DNA of 24,311 bases, from IMG/VR virus record IMGVR_UViG_3300028115_000111, positions 1 to 24,311 of that record. One strand, written 5' to 3'. The stretch comes from a virus. Both the position numbers and the translations under genes were made by a program. Below are positions 1 through 6,212 of the stretch, in pieces (position 1 is the stretch's first letter; each line of letters begins with the position of its first letter). The notes under the pieces are model-generated. The model had not been told where the DNA came from. It saw only the letters and a program-made list of their open reading frames with translations, and did no database searches.

Positions 1-268
1 TGGCTTCTAAGACTGTTAGGAGTAATGCACAGGGGCCAGTAACTGAGCCTCTTAGATAAGAGGCCTTGAAGGCAGATATGTTTGAGTTCAGTAAAGATAC
101 TAGTTCCTCCTCTGTGATACGGAGGTATCCTATTAACCTCTGTATACGATTTCGGTTCCAAACCTTGTTTACTCCAACCTCGTTATAATGAGCTTTGATT
201 ATTAGACTTGCAGGAGAGTACTTATCAAGACTCCTCTTCTTCGTCCTCTTCCTCTTCGTACTCATCAT
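1..268 (-). CDS. Small conserved phage protein, C-terminus beyond left edge
   Basis: A minus-strand reading frame is open from inside the acidic gene (ATG codons at 263-265 and 266-268) to the left edge, giving at least 88 residues. It begins with a basic segment (STKRKRTKKR) and continues through NRIQRLIGYLRITEEELVSL to GPCALLLTVLEA. No ATG or GTG exists in this frame after the acidic gene ends, so the start must lie within that gene's Glu/Asp codon repeat, which reads as Met/Thr/Arg in this frame. Several in-frame ATGs are possible. From memory, a small gene with an RxxRLIGxLxLTxEEL core and a GPxALLLTLLEA end is common downstream of phage terminase genes; its function is unknown, though a helical DNA-binding fold is possible. 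I am fairly sure the frame is coding because its composition is protein-like throughout. The exact start is unsure. Confidence 0.6.
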   Translation of the reverse strand, partial: MMSTKRKRTKKRSLDKYSPASLIIKAHYNEVGVNKVWNRNRIQRLIGYLRITEEELVSLLNSNISAFKASYLRGSVTGPCALLLTVLEA

Positions 269-500
269 CCTCGTCATCATCCTCGTCATCATCCTCGTAA
301 TCATCCTCATCTTCCATTTCGATATCGTCTTCTGAACTCACATTGTCATGGACTTCATCGATAGTAGCAATGAACCTTTCGTCATCTAACTCTGAAACCG
401 TAACTTCGAGGGTAAGCTTTACTTTACTTCCTGCTGAAATTCCCTCAAATAATTCAGAGACTTCAGGTTCGGATATATTCAATTGTACTAAGTCTTGCAT
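225..500 (-). CDS. Small protein with a beta-rich domain and a long acidic tail
   Basis: This 91-residue protein has two parts. Residues 1-55 resemble a compact alpha/beta domain (core SKVKLTLEVTVSELDDERFI). From about residue 56 to the end it is almost only Asp and Glu with a few Tyr, Met and Ser. It lies directly downstream of a 66-residue gene, with one base between stop and start, and is followed by a gene whose start overlaps its acidic tail. I do not recognise a named family. Acidic-tailed small proteins near packaging genes could be DNA mimics or chaperones for positively charged partners, but that is only inference. The tail is encoded by GAT/GAC/GAG/GAA repeats, so it may vary in length by slippage. 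Confidence 0.75.
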   Translation of the reverse strand: MQDLVQLNISEPEVSELFEGISAGSKVKLTLEVTVSELDDERFIATIDEVHDNVSSEDDIEMEDEDDYEDDDEDDDEDDEYEEEEDEEEES

Positions 501-501
501 C

Positions 502-702
502 TTAATTTACGGTTATGTTATCGACTGAGAATTCTGCACCTGCTTGCCCGATTATGTAAGACTCTATAGTTCCAGCCTCAGTTGTTACCTTTCCATCCAC
601 ATTAGCAGTCAAAGTAATTGTAATATTGTCATTATGCTCTAATGAAGGAAGCGCATTAATTGCCTCTTCGTCTAATTCTCCAGTAATAGTAATAATCGGC
701 AT
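502..702 (-). CDS. Small beta-rich hypothetical protein
   Basis: A 66-residue protein with alternating hydrophobic and polar residues (PIITITGELDEEAI, then NITITLTANVDGK and AEFSVDNITV), which suggests a small beta-sandwich or beta-barrel. It has no cysteines, membrane segment or recognisable motif. It starts with ATG 32 bases after the terminase nuclease fragment and is followed one base later by the acidic-tail gene, so the two are very likely co-transcribed and perhaps co-translated. Position suggests a structural or packaging accessory role, but nothing in the sequence proves it. Confidence 0.7.
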   Translation of the reverse strand: MPIITITGELDEEAINALPSLEHNDNITITLTANVDGKVTTEAGTIESYIIGQAGAEFSVDNITVN

Positions 703-733
703 AGTGTTACTTAATCTTTTGGGTTACAAAAGG

Positions 734-1324
734 TCAAGCATTTATTTCTATTATTGAGGATGTCCTTACATTGGGCGTAGGCATAGTTGTCTTAACATCA
801 TAAAACATAATGGGATAGGTCAGCGCATCAAATGAATGAATGTATACACTTCTCTTTGGCTTCATAGCCAAGCTAGGATCGTATTTGCCATCTTTACTCT
901 TATCAGAAGAAAGATTCCTTACACTCTTGATTACATCCGTGCATTGTGCAGAAAATACAATTTCCTCCTGAACTAACTTTGATATTAGTAGCCGTACTCG
1001 GCCCTCAACAGACCCCGAAAACTTTGGTGCTGCCTTCATTCGAATAGGCTCCAAGCCGAACACTTCACATTTCTCCTTAGATATATCCTCAAAGTCCTTC
1101 ACGTCATAAGAGCCTGTCTTTGCACGATACTGATTGAATGCAGAGTTGTCTGAGATGTGGATGTATTTGAAGTCTGTACCCACCAAATTATTCCAGTATT
1201 TCATCTTCCGGTACAAATACGGAACAATTTTCGTGTAAGGAATCTTTTGATTAATAAAAATCAATTCATCGAACACTATCCACATGCTTTTTTCCTTACC
1301 AATTAGGCACTGCATAAACACCAT
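734..1324 (-). CDS. Terminase large subunit, C-terminal nuclease portion (frameshifted fragment)
   Basis: This is the C-terminal, RNase H-like nuclease part of a phage terminase large subunit. The listed start is the first ATG, but the frame is open well upstream. From about 1425 it reads LHVKGDAKSGIIPNPSFP and then PIIIGYDPGSVNNAMVFMQC, which is the expected beginning of the nuclease domain, with Asp in IGYDPG as the first metal ligand. WIVFDEL follows as a second acidic segment, and IHSFDALTY near the end supplies the last acidic residue. The missing N-terminal half is the adjacent upstream gene, which stops at 1384 in a different frame. The pair together would make a normal terminase of about 510 residues. 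I infer one ancestral gene split by a single-base deletion or a sequence error. An independently translated nuclease subunit is less likely, because the domain start lies upstream of any good start codon. Confidence 0.8.
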   Translation of the reverse strand: MVFMQCLIGKEKSMWIVFDELIFINQKIPYTKIVPYLYRKMKYWNNLVGTDFKYIHISDNSAFNQYRAKTGSYDVKDFEDISKEKCEVFGLEPIRMKAAPKFSGSVEGRVRLLISKLVQEEIVFSAQCTDVIKSVRNLSSDKSKDGKYDPSLAMKPKRSVYIHSFDALTYPIMFYDVKTTMPTPNVRTSSIIEINA

Positions 1325-1383
1325 AGCATTATTTACTGAGCCTGGGTCATATCCAATTATTATAGGGAAACTAGGGTTAGGGA

Positions 1384-2271
1384 TTATGCCTGATTTTGCA
1401 TCTCCCTTAACATGAAGAGGTTCGAAAAGTAGGGAGCTAATAAAGCATCGCCCGATGGTCTATCTATCCATTCACCCTCTAGCATCCTTTTCGCCTCGAT
1501 TGGGTCATTTGAAACAGCCTGCATTACTCGCGAGTAATAACCCTCAGGAAGGTTTTTTTCGTTCTCTGCTATCTTTACATGTACTACATGATAATCGTGA
1601 TTATAATTACCTTCATCGTCTAGCGGTGATTCAAAGAATCTTTTATACACCCAATGACTTGGCCCGTCAGGGTTGCATGCAGCGCAATACTGTTGGATTC
1701 CCTCAATGCCTTGCCTACGACCAAGTTGTTGAACCACAGCCTCGAAGTAAGAGGGAGAATCTAGGTTAGTAAGCTCATCGACAAAGACATAACTAGGTTC
1801 AAAACCTTTGATCCGGTCAATAAGCATTGTCCCGAATGGAGCAGACATAAGACTTATCCTCGACCAACCACCATATCGATTCTGAATATCAATATATGGA
1901 GCTTTCTGTAAGTCCATCTTTTCGTCTGTATAGTCTATCCCTAAACCCTCTTTCCACTCGGGTAGTACTTCGGTCTGCAATTTGTGCCAAACTCCACCCT
2001 GTGTGGCTTGTGACTTAACTCCAACTATAATTAGTGCCAAGGCATTAAAGTTTTCGTAGCAATGCCTAACAAGCTTATGCCCACCCAATACAAAAGTCTT
2101 ACCCGAAGCACGTTCTCCATACGCTAAAATGTACTTTGATGTAGAATTAAAAAGTTCACTTTGGGATCCCGACAAAGAAGGAGACCATATTTCTTCTTCT
2201 GCTCCAACCTCTTCATCCTCGGTAAAGGCATCGAGGAAAGCTTTAGGATCAATCTTCTTTAGCCTCGGCAC
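1384..2271 (-). CDS. terL: Terminase large subunit, ATPase portion
   Basis: The packaging motor ATPase drives DNA into the procapsid. Residues 52-59 (GERASGKT) form a deviant Walker A of the terminase type. Residues 161-170 (YVFVDELTNL) contain the Walker B Asp and catalytic Glu. CNPDGPSHW at about 197-206 fits the coupling motif, and GYYSRVMQ and MLEGEWIDRPSGDA end the ATPase domain. The start is a GTG preceded by a good ribosome site (AAGGAG, 8 bases upstream). It overlaps the terminase small subunit by 23 bases, as co-translated packaging genes often do. After GDALLAPYF the frame diverges into residues that do not look like terminase and stops at TAA. The expected continuation lies in another frame, so the gene appears broken at the run of four A's at plus-strand 1425-1428. 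The identification is strong; whether the break is real is unknown. Confidence 0.88.
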   Translation of the reverse strand: MPRLKKIDPKAFLDAFTEDEEVGAEEEIWSPSLSGSQSELFNSTSKYILAYGERASGKTFVLGGHKLVRHCYENFNALALIIVGVKSQATQGGVWHKLQTEVLPEWKEGLGIDYTDEKMDLQKAPYIDIQNRYGGWSRISLMSAPFGTMLIDRIKGFEPSYVFVDELTNLDSPSYFEAVVQQLGRRQGIEGIQQYCAACNPDGPSHWVYKRFFESPLDDEGNYNHDYHVVHVKIAENEKNLPEGYYSRVMQAVSNDPIEAKRMLEGEWIDRPSGDALLAPYFSNLFMLREMQNQA

Positions 2272-2917
2272 TTTGCATCTCCTTCAAAGGTCTGAATCCA
2301 GGCTTTTTCTTTTCTTTAACTTTATCCCTTTCTGACATTTTAATCATCAAGTCTAAACCATGAAGTAACCTGTCGTAAAATTTACCTTGTTGCTCGGTCG
2401 TCTGCAGAAATAGCTTAGTCCTTAATATCTCCTCCTCGGGATCCAATATCCCACTAGAAATATCGTCTCGTAGCTTTTCCCCTACTTCAAATAAAGCCAT
2501 ATTCTGTCGAATGGCTATTTTCTGAGTTACATCCAAGGCATTAGACATTAGTTGCCCGATGCCACCCTTCAGGTTCTGAAATACTTTTAACTTCTCAATG
2601 TTCTCAGGGTTCCTAAGCATTGTCTCGAGTTCACCCATGAACTCTTCCTTACCATTTTCCTTTAATGCTCCTAGAAACTCTTTGTGGTCTGGCGCAGGTG
2701 GAGGGTCTTTCCTGACCATAAGTTCAACATCGGAAGGCTCGTGTCCTTGGTTCCCGGCTACTTGCCAAATACTTTTAACCCTTGGATCCTTACGAACACG
2801 CTCTCGCATATTCCCCTCAGTCATGCCTAACTCTTTAGCTGCATCGGCATAGTTGCCGTCATGACGTCGCATCGCAGTAGCTAACTCCTCGGTACTATAC
2901 TTTTTTCGTCTGGGCAT
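2249..2917 (-). CDS. Terminase small subunit-like protein with N-terminal HTH
   Basis: A 222-residue protein encoded directly before and overlapping the terminase ATPase gene. Residues 9-45 form a Fis/terminase-like helix-turn-helix: TEELATAMRRHDGNYADAAK followed by ELGMTEGNMRERVRKDP. This is typical of proteins that recognise the packaging site. The rest is mostly helical and charged, with a central region (about 85-190) that could form an oligomerising coiled core, and a basic C-terminal tail (KVKEKKKPGFRP). Terminase small subunits bind DNA as rings and regulate the large subunit. The function is assigned from the HTH, size and position, not from a specific family match. Some phages have an unrelated HTH regulator here, but I consider that less likely. 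Confidence 0.72.
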   Translation of the reverse strand: MPRRKKYSTEELATAMRRHDGNYADAAKELGMTEGNMRERVRKDPRVKSIWQVAGNQGHEPSDVELMVRKDPPPAPDHKEFLGALKENGKEEFMGELETMLRNPENIEKLKVFQNLKGGIGQLMSNALDVTQKIAIRQNMALFEVGEKLRDDISSGILDPEEEILRTKLFLQTTEQQGKFYDRLLHGLDLMIKMSERDKVKEKKKPGFRPLKEMQSAEAKED

Positions 2918-3287
2918 TGAAAAATGACATTAGCATTGGTTTATATTTTTTAATCCAATCAGGACTACTTCGAAGATACGCAAAGCTTCCATTTGAAGCT
3001 AATGCATAAGCACCATTTCTCACTTGCCAGTCAAATAAATCGAAGTTGCAGCCTTGGCAAAACCTTTTAGCCTCACCAACGCTTATATCAGACCAGTCGT
3101 GCATCTGTGAGATAGATTGAACATCAAATAGATCCATGCCTGAATTGATCGCAATTTCTTCATCAGTGAGAACTCTAACTGCACTAGTTTTTCCGTTCTT
3201 GTTGCGAATCTTTTCTCGTGCTAAAAGCCTTACGAATATCGGTGGAAACTCGTCAAAGCATGCCCAGCCTTTACGTATTTTTCTCAT
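2895..3287 (-). CDS. Hypothetical protein, possible HTH, upstream of terminase
   Basis: A 130-residue protein starting with ATG at 3285-3287 and overlapping the terminase small subunit start by 23 bases, so translation is probably coupled. It starts MRKIRKGWACFDEFPPIF, followed by a basic stretch. Residues 39-62 (VLTDEEIAINSGMDLFDVQS) resemble a helix-turn-helix, and SVGEAKRFCQGC then FDLFDW follow. Four cysteines are scattered and do not form an obvious metal site. I do not know a named family. The position at the head of the packaging operon and the HTH-like segment suggest DNA binding, perhaps during packaging initiation or late regulation, but this is inference. Confidence 0.72.
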   Translation of the reverse strand: MRKIRKGWACFDEFPPIFVRLLAREKIRNKNGKTSAVRVLTDEEIAINSGMDLFDVQSISQMHDWSDISVGEAKRFCQGCNFDLFDWQVRNGAYALASNGSFAYLRSSPDWIKKYKPMLMSFFNAQTKKV

Positions 3288-3486
3288 TTTCTCTTTTAAT
3301 CATTCTAGCTATCTGTCGATGCAAAGGTCTTAGCTTAAGATTTTCGTTAAATTTTTCCTTAGGACAACCCATGTCTCCGATGCAACTAATCTCACCATCG
3401 TCTGCTTTAAATCCAACTAACAGAAATGTTGAATAGTACTCTTTAAGTTTTGGTTCGACCTGATTTAGAATATCTTCATCCTTCAT
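3271..3486 (-). CDS. Small hypothetical protein at the head of the packaging operon
   Basis: A 71-residue charged protein (core YYSTFLLVGFKADDGEISC, then PLHRQIARMIKRE). The longest open frame begins at 3645, but its first 17 residues are an antisense translation of the tRNA fragment. Such antisense-tRNA peptides are a common annotation artefact, so I reject that start. The ATG at 3484-3486 has GGAG nine bases upstream. An ATG at 3508-3510 is the alternative and would add 8 residues. It overlaps the next gene by 17 bases. The function is unknown. Confidence 0.6.
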   Translation of the reverse strand: MKDEDILNQVEPKLKEYYSTFLLVGFKADDGEISCIGDMGCPKEKFNENLKLRPLHRQIARMIKRENEKNT

Positions 3487-3594
3487 ATTTTGATTCTCCA
3501 ATACTGACATTGGAAACAACAACCTGTAAACAAAATAATTAAGTAACACAATGAAAATTCCCTTCTTGAACCTATTCAAAAAGGGGGTTCCAAG

Positions 3595-3644
3595 CATGCA
3601 TGACACGCATGAGGTCGGCAGTTCGAATCTGCCATCTCCCACCA
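3595..3644 (+). other. attP: 3' portion of tRNA-Val(GAC): phage attachment site attP core
   Basis: These 50 bases are the 3' part of a tRNA. They comprise anticodon stem CATGC/GCATG closing loop ATGACAC (anticodon GAC, valine), variable loop AGGTC, T-stem GGCAG/CTGCC around TTCGAAT, the 3' acceptor strand ATCTCCC, discriminator A and an encoded CCA. The matching 5' acceptor strand (GGGAGAT) and the D-arm are not present upstream. A tRNA 3' end directly upstream of a tyrosine integrase is the classic attachment core: integration would restore the host tRNA 3' end. Phage genes on both sides indicate attP in the unintegrated form. The core may start a few bases either side. Confidence 0.85.
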
Positions 3645-3682
3645 CTCATAAGCCTCAAGAGGCTAATGGGTTATGCAATAAT

Positions 3683-4477
3683 GTGAGCATTATTGATGCA
3701 TACCTTATGTATATGAAGGCATGCGGTCAAAGGAACCTCCGTAAAGCAAGCTTGATGACCTATAAAACTAGGCTTACTAGCTTCCTAAATTGGACAGATT
3801 GTAAAACTGTTGACCAAATAACTAGGCAAGATGTCAAACGGTTTGCTGAAAGTTTCGATGGGAGATGGTCTAGGATCGGTCACAGAAATGATGTTTGTGG
3901 CTTTCTGAATTGGTGTGGAGACCAAGGCTTCTGCCCCGAAAGAAAGTTTACCAATGTTAAAATCCTTGAGGTTTTACAAGATGAGAACCCCATTGAGATT
4001 CTGTCAGTTAACCAGGCTAAGGATCTACTTAATAAAATGCCCGATAAGTTTAAAGGCAGAATAGCCATACAACTTTTCGCAGGTGTCAGACCATACGAGT
4101 CCTTGAAAATCGAAAGTAAGGATTTAGATTTGCAAGGTAAGAAGCTCTATATCCTCGGTGCAAATTCTAAGCTTCGGACGACTCGGGTACTCCATGATCT
4201 TCCTGATAATCTAATATCATGGGTTAGGAAATATGGGATAAGGGAAAAATTCACCTACAATGCCTACCGAATCGCAAGGCGCAGATATTTCGGTAGAATT
4301 GCCCATGATGCGATGCGTCATACCTTCTGCACCTATGCATACTTTACCATGGGTATGGAGCAGACTATGAGGTACACAGGTCATTCAAATTATAAAACTT
4401 TTCACCGACATTACTGCAGTTCTGTAGCCGAGAAAAAAGATGCAGTAAACTTTTTCAAGATTCGGCCTGTAGGCTAG
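3683..4477 (+). CDS. int: Tyrosine integrase
   Basis: A site-specific tyrosine recombinase expected to join attP with the host tRNA-Val gene. With a GTG start it has 264 residues. Residues 1-95 form the helical core-binding (SAM-like) domain (YLMYMKACGQRNLRKASLMT). The catalytic domain follows: Arg136 in LFAGVRPYESLKI, probable Lys163, His208 and Arg212 in HDAMRHTF, His234 in TGHSNY, and nucleophile Tyr244 in HRHYC. All key residues of the family are present. The open frame extends upstream to 3551, but that part reads through the tRNA fragment (MHDTHEVGSSNLP), so it is probably not translated as protein. The GTG at 3683 is my choice; ATG at 3596 or 3707 is possible. At about 264 residues it is short because the N-terminal arm-binding domain is reduced or absent. 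Excision may be helped by the small HTH protein encoded at 5536. Confidence 0.9.
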   Translation: MSIIDAYLMYMKACGQRNLRKASLMTYKTRLTSFLNWTDCKTVDQITRQDVKRFAESFDGRWSRIGHRNDVCGFLNWCGDQGFCPERKFTNVKILEVLQDENPIEILSVNQAKDLLNKMPDKFKGRIAIQLFAGVRPYESLKIESKDLDLQGKKLYILGANSKLRTTRVLHDLPDNLISWVRKYGIREKFTYNAYRIARRRYFGRIAHDAMRHTFCTYAYFTMGMEQTMRYTGHSNYKTFHRHYCSSVAEKKDAVNFFKIRPVG

Positions 4478-4497
4478 ATAAATACTGACATTCAAGC

Positions 4498-4545
4498 CGA
4501 TGGCTAAAGCCGGCCCCCTTTAGCCATCGCTTGCAAATTTTTATA
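4498..4545 (+). terminator. Intrinsic terminator after the integrase
   Basis: A perfect 12-bp stem (4498-4509 with 4518-4529; arm CGATGGCTAAAG) with an 8-base loop lies 20 bases after the integrase stop. It is followed within about 8 bases by the T-rich stretch TTTTTAT. It would end integrase transcription and protect the repeat-rich region beyond. Confidence 0.8.
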
Positions 4546-4547
4546 TA

Positions 4548-4601
4548 TCTGAATCTGATTCTGTATCTATGACTATGTCTATATCCTATGCCTATACCTA
4601 T
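4548..4601 (+). repeat. Degenerate hexanucleotide tandem repeat
   Basis: Nine consecutive six-base units of the general form NCTATN can be read without a gap: TCTGAA, TCTGAT, TCTGTA, TCTATG, ACTATG, TCTATA, TCCTAT, GCCTAT, ACCTAT. The strand is pyrimidine-rich. It sits between the integrase terminator and the iterons in a stretch with no gene, and could be a DNA-unwinding or protein-binding region. The function is unknown. Confidence 0.55.
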
Positions 4602-4630
4602 ATAACAAATTCCAACTACCGAAATTAGTG

Positions 4631-4660
4631 GATTACGTATGAACTACGTTAAAACTACGT
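4631..4660 (+). repeat. AACTACGT iterons, 11-bp period (cluster 1)
   Basis: Two perfect copies of AACTACGT start at 4642 and 4653. A degenerate copy, GATTACGT, starts at 4631. All are in the same orientation with exactly 11-bp spacing. The same octamer with the same spacing occurs four times at 17885-17925. One copy per helical turn suggests binding sites for a protein that polymerises on one face of the DNA, such as an initiator, partition or regulatory protein. Confidence 0.7.
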
Positions 4661-4686
4661 TAAAGTTCCGATTGGGTATTTTGTGA

Positions 4687-4714
4687 ATGAGTAAAAGCGT
4701 ACGGATTTACTCAT
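4687..4714 (+). other. Perfect 9-bp inverted repeat in the int-distal intergenic region
   Basis: ATGAGTAAA at 4687-4695 pairs perfectly with TTTACTCAT at 4706-4714 around a 10-base loop containing the palindrome CGTACG. It lies 26 bases after the iterons. It could be a cruciform at an origin, an operator or an RNA hairpin. The 343 bases between 4478 and 4820 contain no credible gene and hold the terminator, the hexamer repeat, the iterons, this dyad and two G8 runs. Confidence 0.5.
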
Positions 4715-4741
4715 CTTCCGACTTGGCATGGAACCATCAAA

Positions 4742-4763
4742 GGGGGGGGACTATAGGGGGGGG
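4742..4763 (+). repeat. Two G8 homopolymer runs
   Basis: Eight G's at 4742-4749 and eight at 4756-4763 are separated by ACTATA. Each is long enough to give two G-tracts, so together they could form an intramolecular G-quadruplex on the plus strand. Such runs also slip easily during replication. They lie between the convergent integrase and 4821-5138 genes. Confidence 0.6.
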
Positions 4764-4820
4764 ATTTAAGGAGGCAATGCCTTGGGTAAAGTAAGTACTA
4801 TACTTTTAAGTTAAGTATAA

Positions 4821-5138
4821 TCATTCAAAATCTAGTACAGGGAAATTGGGAGAATCATATTTCTTTTCCAATCTTTTATGTTCACGGCACCAATGCAATC
4901 CATGATTTAACATGAGTTTAGCAGTAGCCTTAGGTATACACCGATGAGTGAGAGGATCATATACCAATCCTTTAGGTTTTGAATATATATGTCCGATTAA
5001 AAGCCCCACAAAAAGAGCAGCTAGAGGGATATACGATTTCAAGTAATATTTAGAATTAAGAATCTCGACTGACTTTACAGGTTCATCAAATTCTAATACT
5101 TGTTTATCACTAGCAAGCTGCACTTCAATTCGGTTCAT
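4821..5138 (-). CDS. Small single-pass membrane protein
   Basis: A 105-residue protein with one clear hydrophobic segment at residues 36-53 (YIPLAALFVGLLIGHIYSK). It is preceded by a charged N-terminal domain and followed by a C-terminal part with Cys and His (THRCIPKATAKLMLNHGLHWC). There is no signal peptidase site, so it is probably anchored. The ATG at 5136-5138 overlaps the stop of the upstream regulator as ATGA, which is why I prefer it over the longer frame to 5192. It is co-transcribed with that regulator. The function is unknown; a superinfection-exclusion or lysogenic-conversion role is possible from its position beside a regulator and the integrase, but unproven. Confidence 0.7.
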   Translation of the reverse strand: MNRIEVQLASDKQVLEFDEPVKSVEILNSKYYLKSYIPLAALFVGLLIGHIYSKPKGLVYDPLTHRCIPKATAKLMLNHGLHWCREHKRLEKKYDSPNFPVLDFE

Positions 5139-5359
5139 TTCAATTTGTTTCCTATTGTAAATTCCAATGAATAACGACCTACTGCTATCCACTTCGGTGT
5201 TGTTAAAGTTTTTGATTCAAGCATTTCGATGCAAGTCTCAATCGAATTTTGTGCGAAATTATTAATTGGTATTCCCCCAAGTCTTTCGCACATCTCTTGG
5301 ATTTTTTGGTAACATTCGTCAGTAACGCGAATGCCTATTGATTTATCTGATTTATTCAT
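5135..5359 (-). CDS. Ribbon-helix-helix/CopG-like small regulator
   Basis: A 74-residue protein beginning MNKSDKSIGIRVTDECYQKI. The N-terminal strand with alternating residues (SIGIRVTD), then helix (CYQKIQEMCERLG), turn and helix (PINNFAQNSIETCIEMLES), matches the ribbon-helix-helix plan of Arc/CopG repressors, which bind DNA as dimers. It is divergent from the HTH gene at 5536 and the replication operon, with 176 bases between. This is the usual place for a lysogeny or copy-control repressor acting on both promoters. It ends in an ATGA overlap with a membrane-protein gene. The family is assigned from pattern only. Confidence 0.65.
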   Translation of the reverse strand: MNKSDKSIGIRVTDECYQKIQEMCERLGGIPINNFAQNSIETCIEMLESKTLTTPKWIAVGRYSLEFTIGNKLK

Positions 5360-5535
5360 AGGGATTTCTGGAACTAATTAATTGTTAAGACCTACTAAAG
5401 GAAATATTTTTTTACTAAAGTCAATACATTATTTTCACCCTATTACACCAAAATTAACAGATTGCTAATTTTTTTTGCACTTTGCGAATATTATCTATTG
5501 ACCGAGGTGTCATTAACCGCCAAAAGGGTAACTCA
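5360..5535. promoter_or_regulatory. Divergent promoter/operator region
   Basis: AT-rich 176-base gap between divergently transcribed regulatory genes. It contains an 8-bp direct repeat TACTAAAG at 5393-5400 and 5413-5420, spaced by 20 bp (about two helical turns). It also has long T-runs and a possible -10 element TATTAT at 5489-5494, but no convincing -35. The repeat is a candidate operator for the adjacent regulator. Promoter positions are uncertain. Confidence 0.4.
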
Positions 5536-5745
5536 ATGAGTGGTACAAAAGTGAATGGGATAGTGCGATTGAACGAAACCTACAGCCTTACCGAGGCAGC
5601 AACCAAGCTAGGTTTCGACTCATTTCGCAGTGTGAAACACTTGGTCAAAAAAGGAGTTTTGAAATCCTATAAGACTAAGTTTTCGAAATATCAGCGCGTC
5701 CTCAAAAAAGAAGTTGAGGCACTAACAGAATTGGAGGAAGCCTAA
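5536..5745 (+). CDS. Small HTH protein (MerR/excisionase-like)
   Basis: A 69-residue protein starting at the ATG at 5536, which has AAGGG 7 bases upstream. A longer frame from a TTG at 5482 is less likely. Residues 16-50 (YSLTEAATKLGFDSFRSVKH and onward to a KKGVLKSYKT wing) fit the winged helix-turn-helix of MerR-type excisionases and AlpA-like regulators. Such proteins bend DNA to promote excision or activate transcription. As first gene of the replication operon and divergent from a repressor-like gene, it could act as Xis or as a Cro-like switch protein. It overlaps the next gene by one base (TAATG). Confidence 0.65.
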   Translation: MSGTKVNGIVRLNETYSLTEAATKLGFDSFRSVKHLVKKGVLKSYKTKFSKYQRVLKKEVEALTELEEA

Positions 5746-6212
5746 TGGATATTTATCAAGGATTGAAGGCTCCGTTCGAGGAGAAGGTAGTACACTGGCG
5801 CGTTGGTCAAATGACTAAAGATGGAAAAAAAGGTTCAGCATTAGCTTACATTGATGCAAGAGACGTAATGAAACGACTCGATGATGTGGTTGGGTTTGAG
5901 AATTGGTCAGACGATTACTACGAAACCAAAACGGGCAGGCTTCTATGCACTCTTTCTTTAAATATTGGTGATGGATGGGTGTCTAAAGTCGATGGGGCTG
6001 GAGACACTAACATCGAGGGTGTTAAGGGTGGAATCAGTGATGCATTTAAACGTGCAGCTGTTAAGTGGGGAATCGGAAGGTATCTTTACTATCTTCCTGT
6101 GAAGTGGGTAGCTGTCGAAAATCGTAGGATTGTTACTCCACCTACATTACCTAAATGGGCATTACCTAAGCCTAAAACTGACAAAGTGGCGGATTTGTCG
6201 GGATGGGAATAG
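5745..6212 (+). CDS. Rad52/Rad22-like single-strand annealing protein
   Basis: A 155-residue phage recombinase of the Rad52/22 type, which anneals complementary single strands. Typical features are an N-terminal KAPFEEKVVHWRVG segment, YIDARDVMKRLDDVVGFENW (the conserved RxVxxRLDxVxGxxNW signature), GAGDTNIEGVKGGISDAFKR (the family's SDAFKRAAVKWGIGRYLY signature follows) and a strongly basic groove. Its length matches phage members. It is followed, with a 10-base overlap, by a RecB-type nuclease, giving the classic annealase plus exonuclease pair for double-strand break repair and replication-linked recombination. This is a confident assignment. Confidence 0.88.
   Translation: MDIYQGLKAPFEEKVVHWRVGQMTKDGKKGSALAYIDARDVMKRLDDVVGFENWSDDYYETKTGRLLCTLSLNIGDGWVSKVDGAGDTNIEGVKGGISDAFKRAAVKWGIGRYLYYLPVKWVAVENRRIVTPPTLPKWALPKPKTDKVADLSGWE

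Noticed and set aside
1384-1440. Programmed -1 frameshift in the terminase
   Set aside because: No X-XXY-YYZ slippery heptamer is present before the break. A one-base indel in the A-run explains it more simply, though I keep the option open in the finding.
3487-3645. N-terminal extension of the 3271-3486 gene beginning MVGDGRFELPTSC
   Set aside because: It is the antisense translation of the tRNA-Val fragment, a well-known annotation artefact. A better start with GGAG lies at 3486.
3551-3682. Upstream extension of the integrase containing MHDTHEVGSSNLP
   Set aside because: This part is the sense translation of the tRNA fragment and lies before the fold of the integrase, so I prefer the GTG at 3683.
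4547-4601. CRISPR-like repeats
   Set aside because: The repeat is a contiguous degenerate hexamer without spacers, so it is a microsatellite, not an array.
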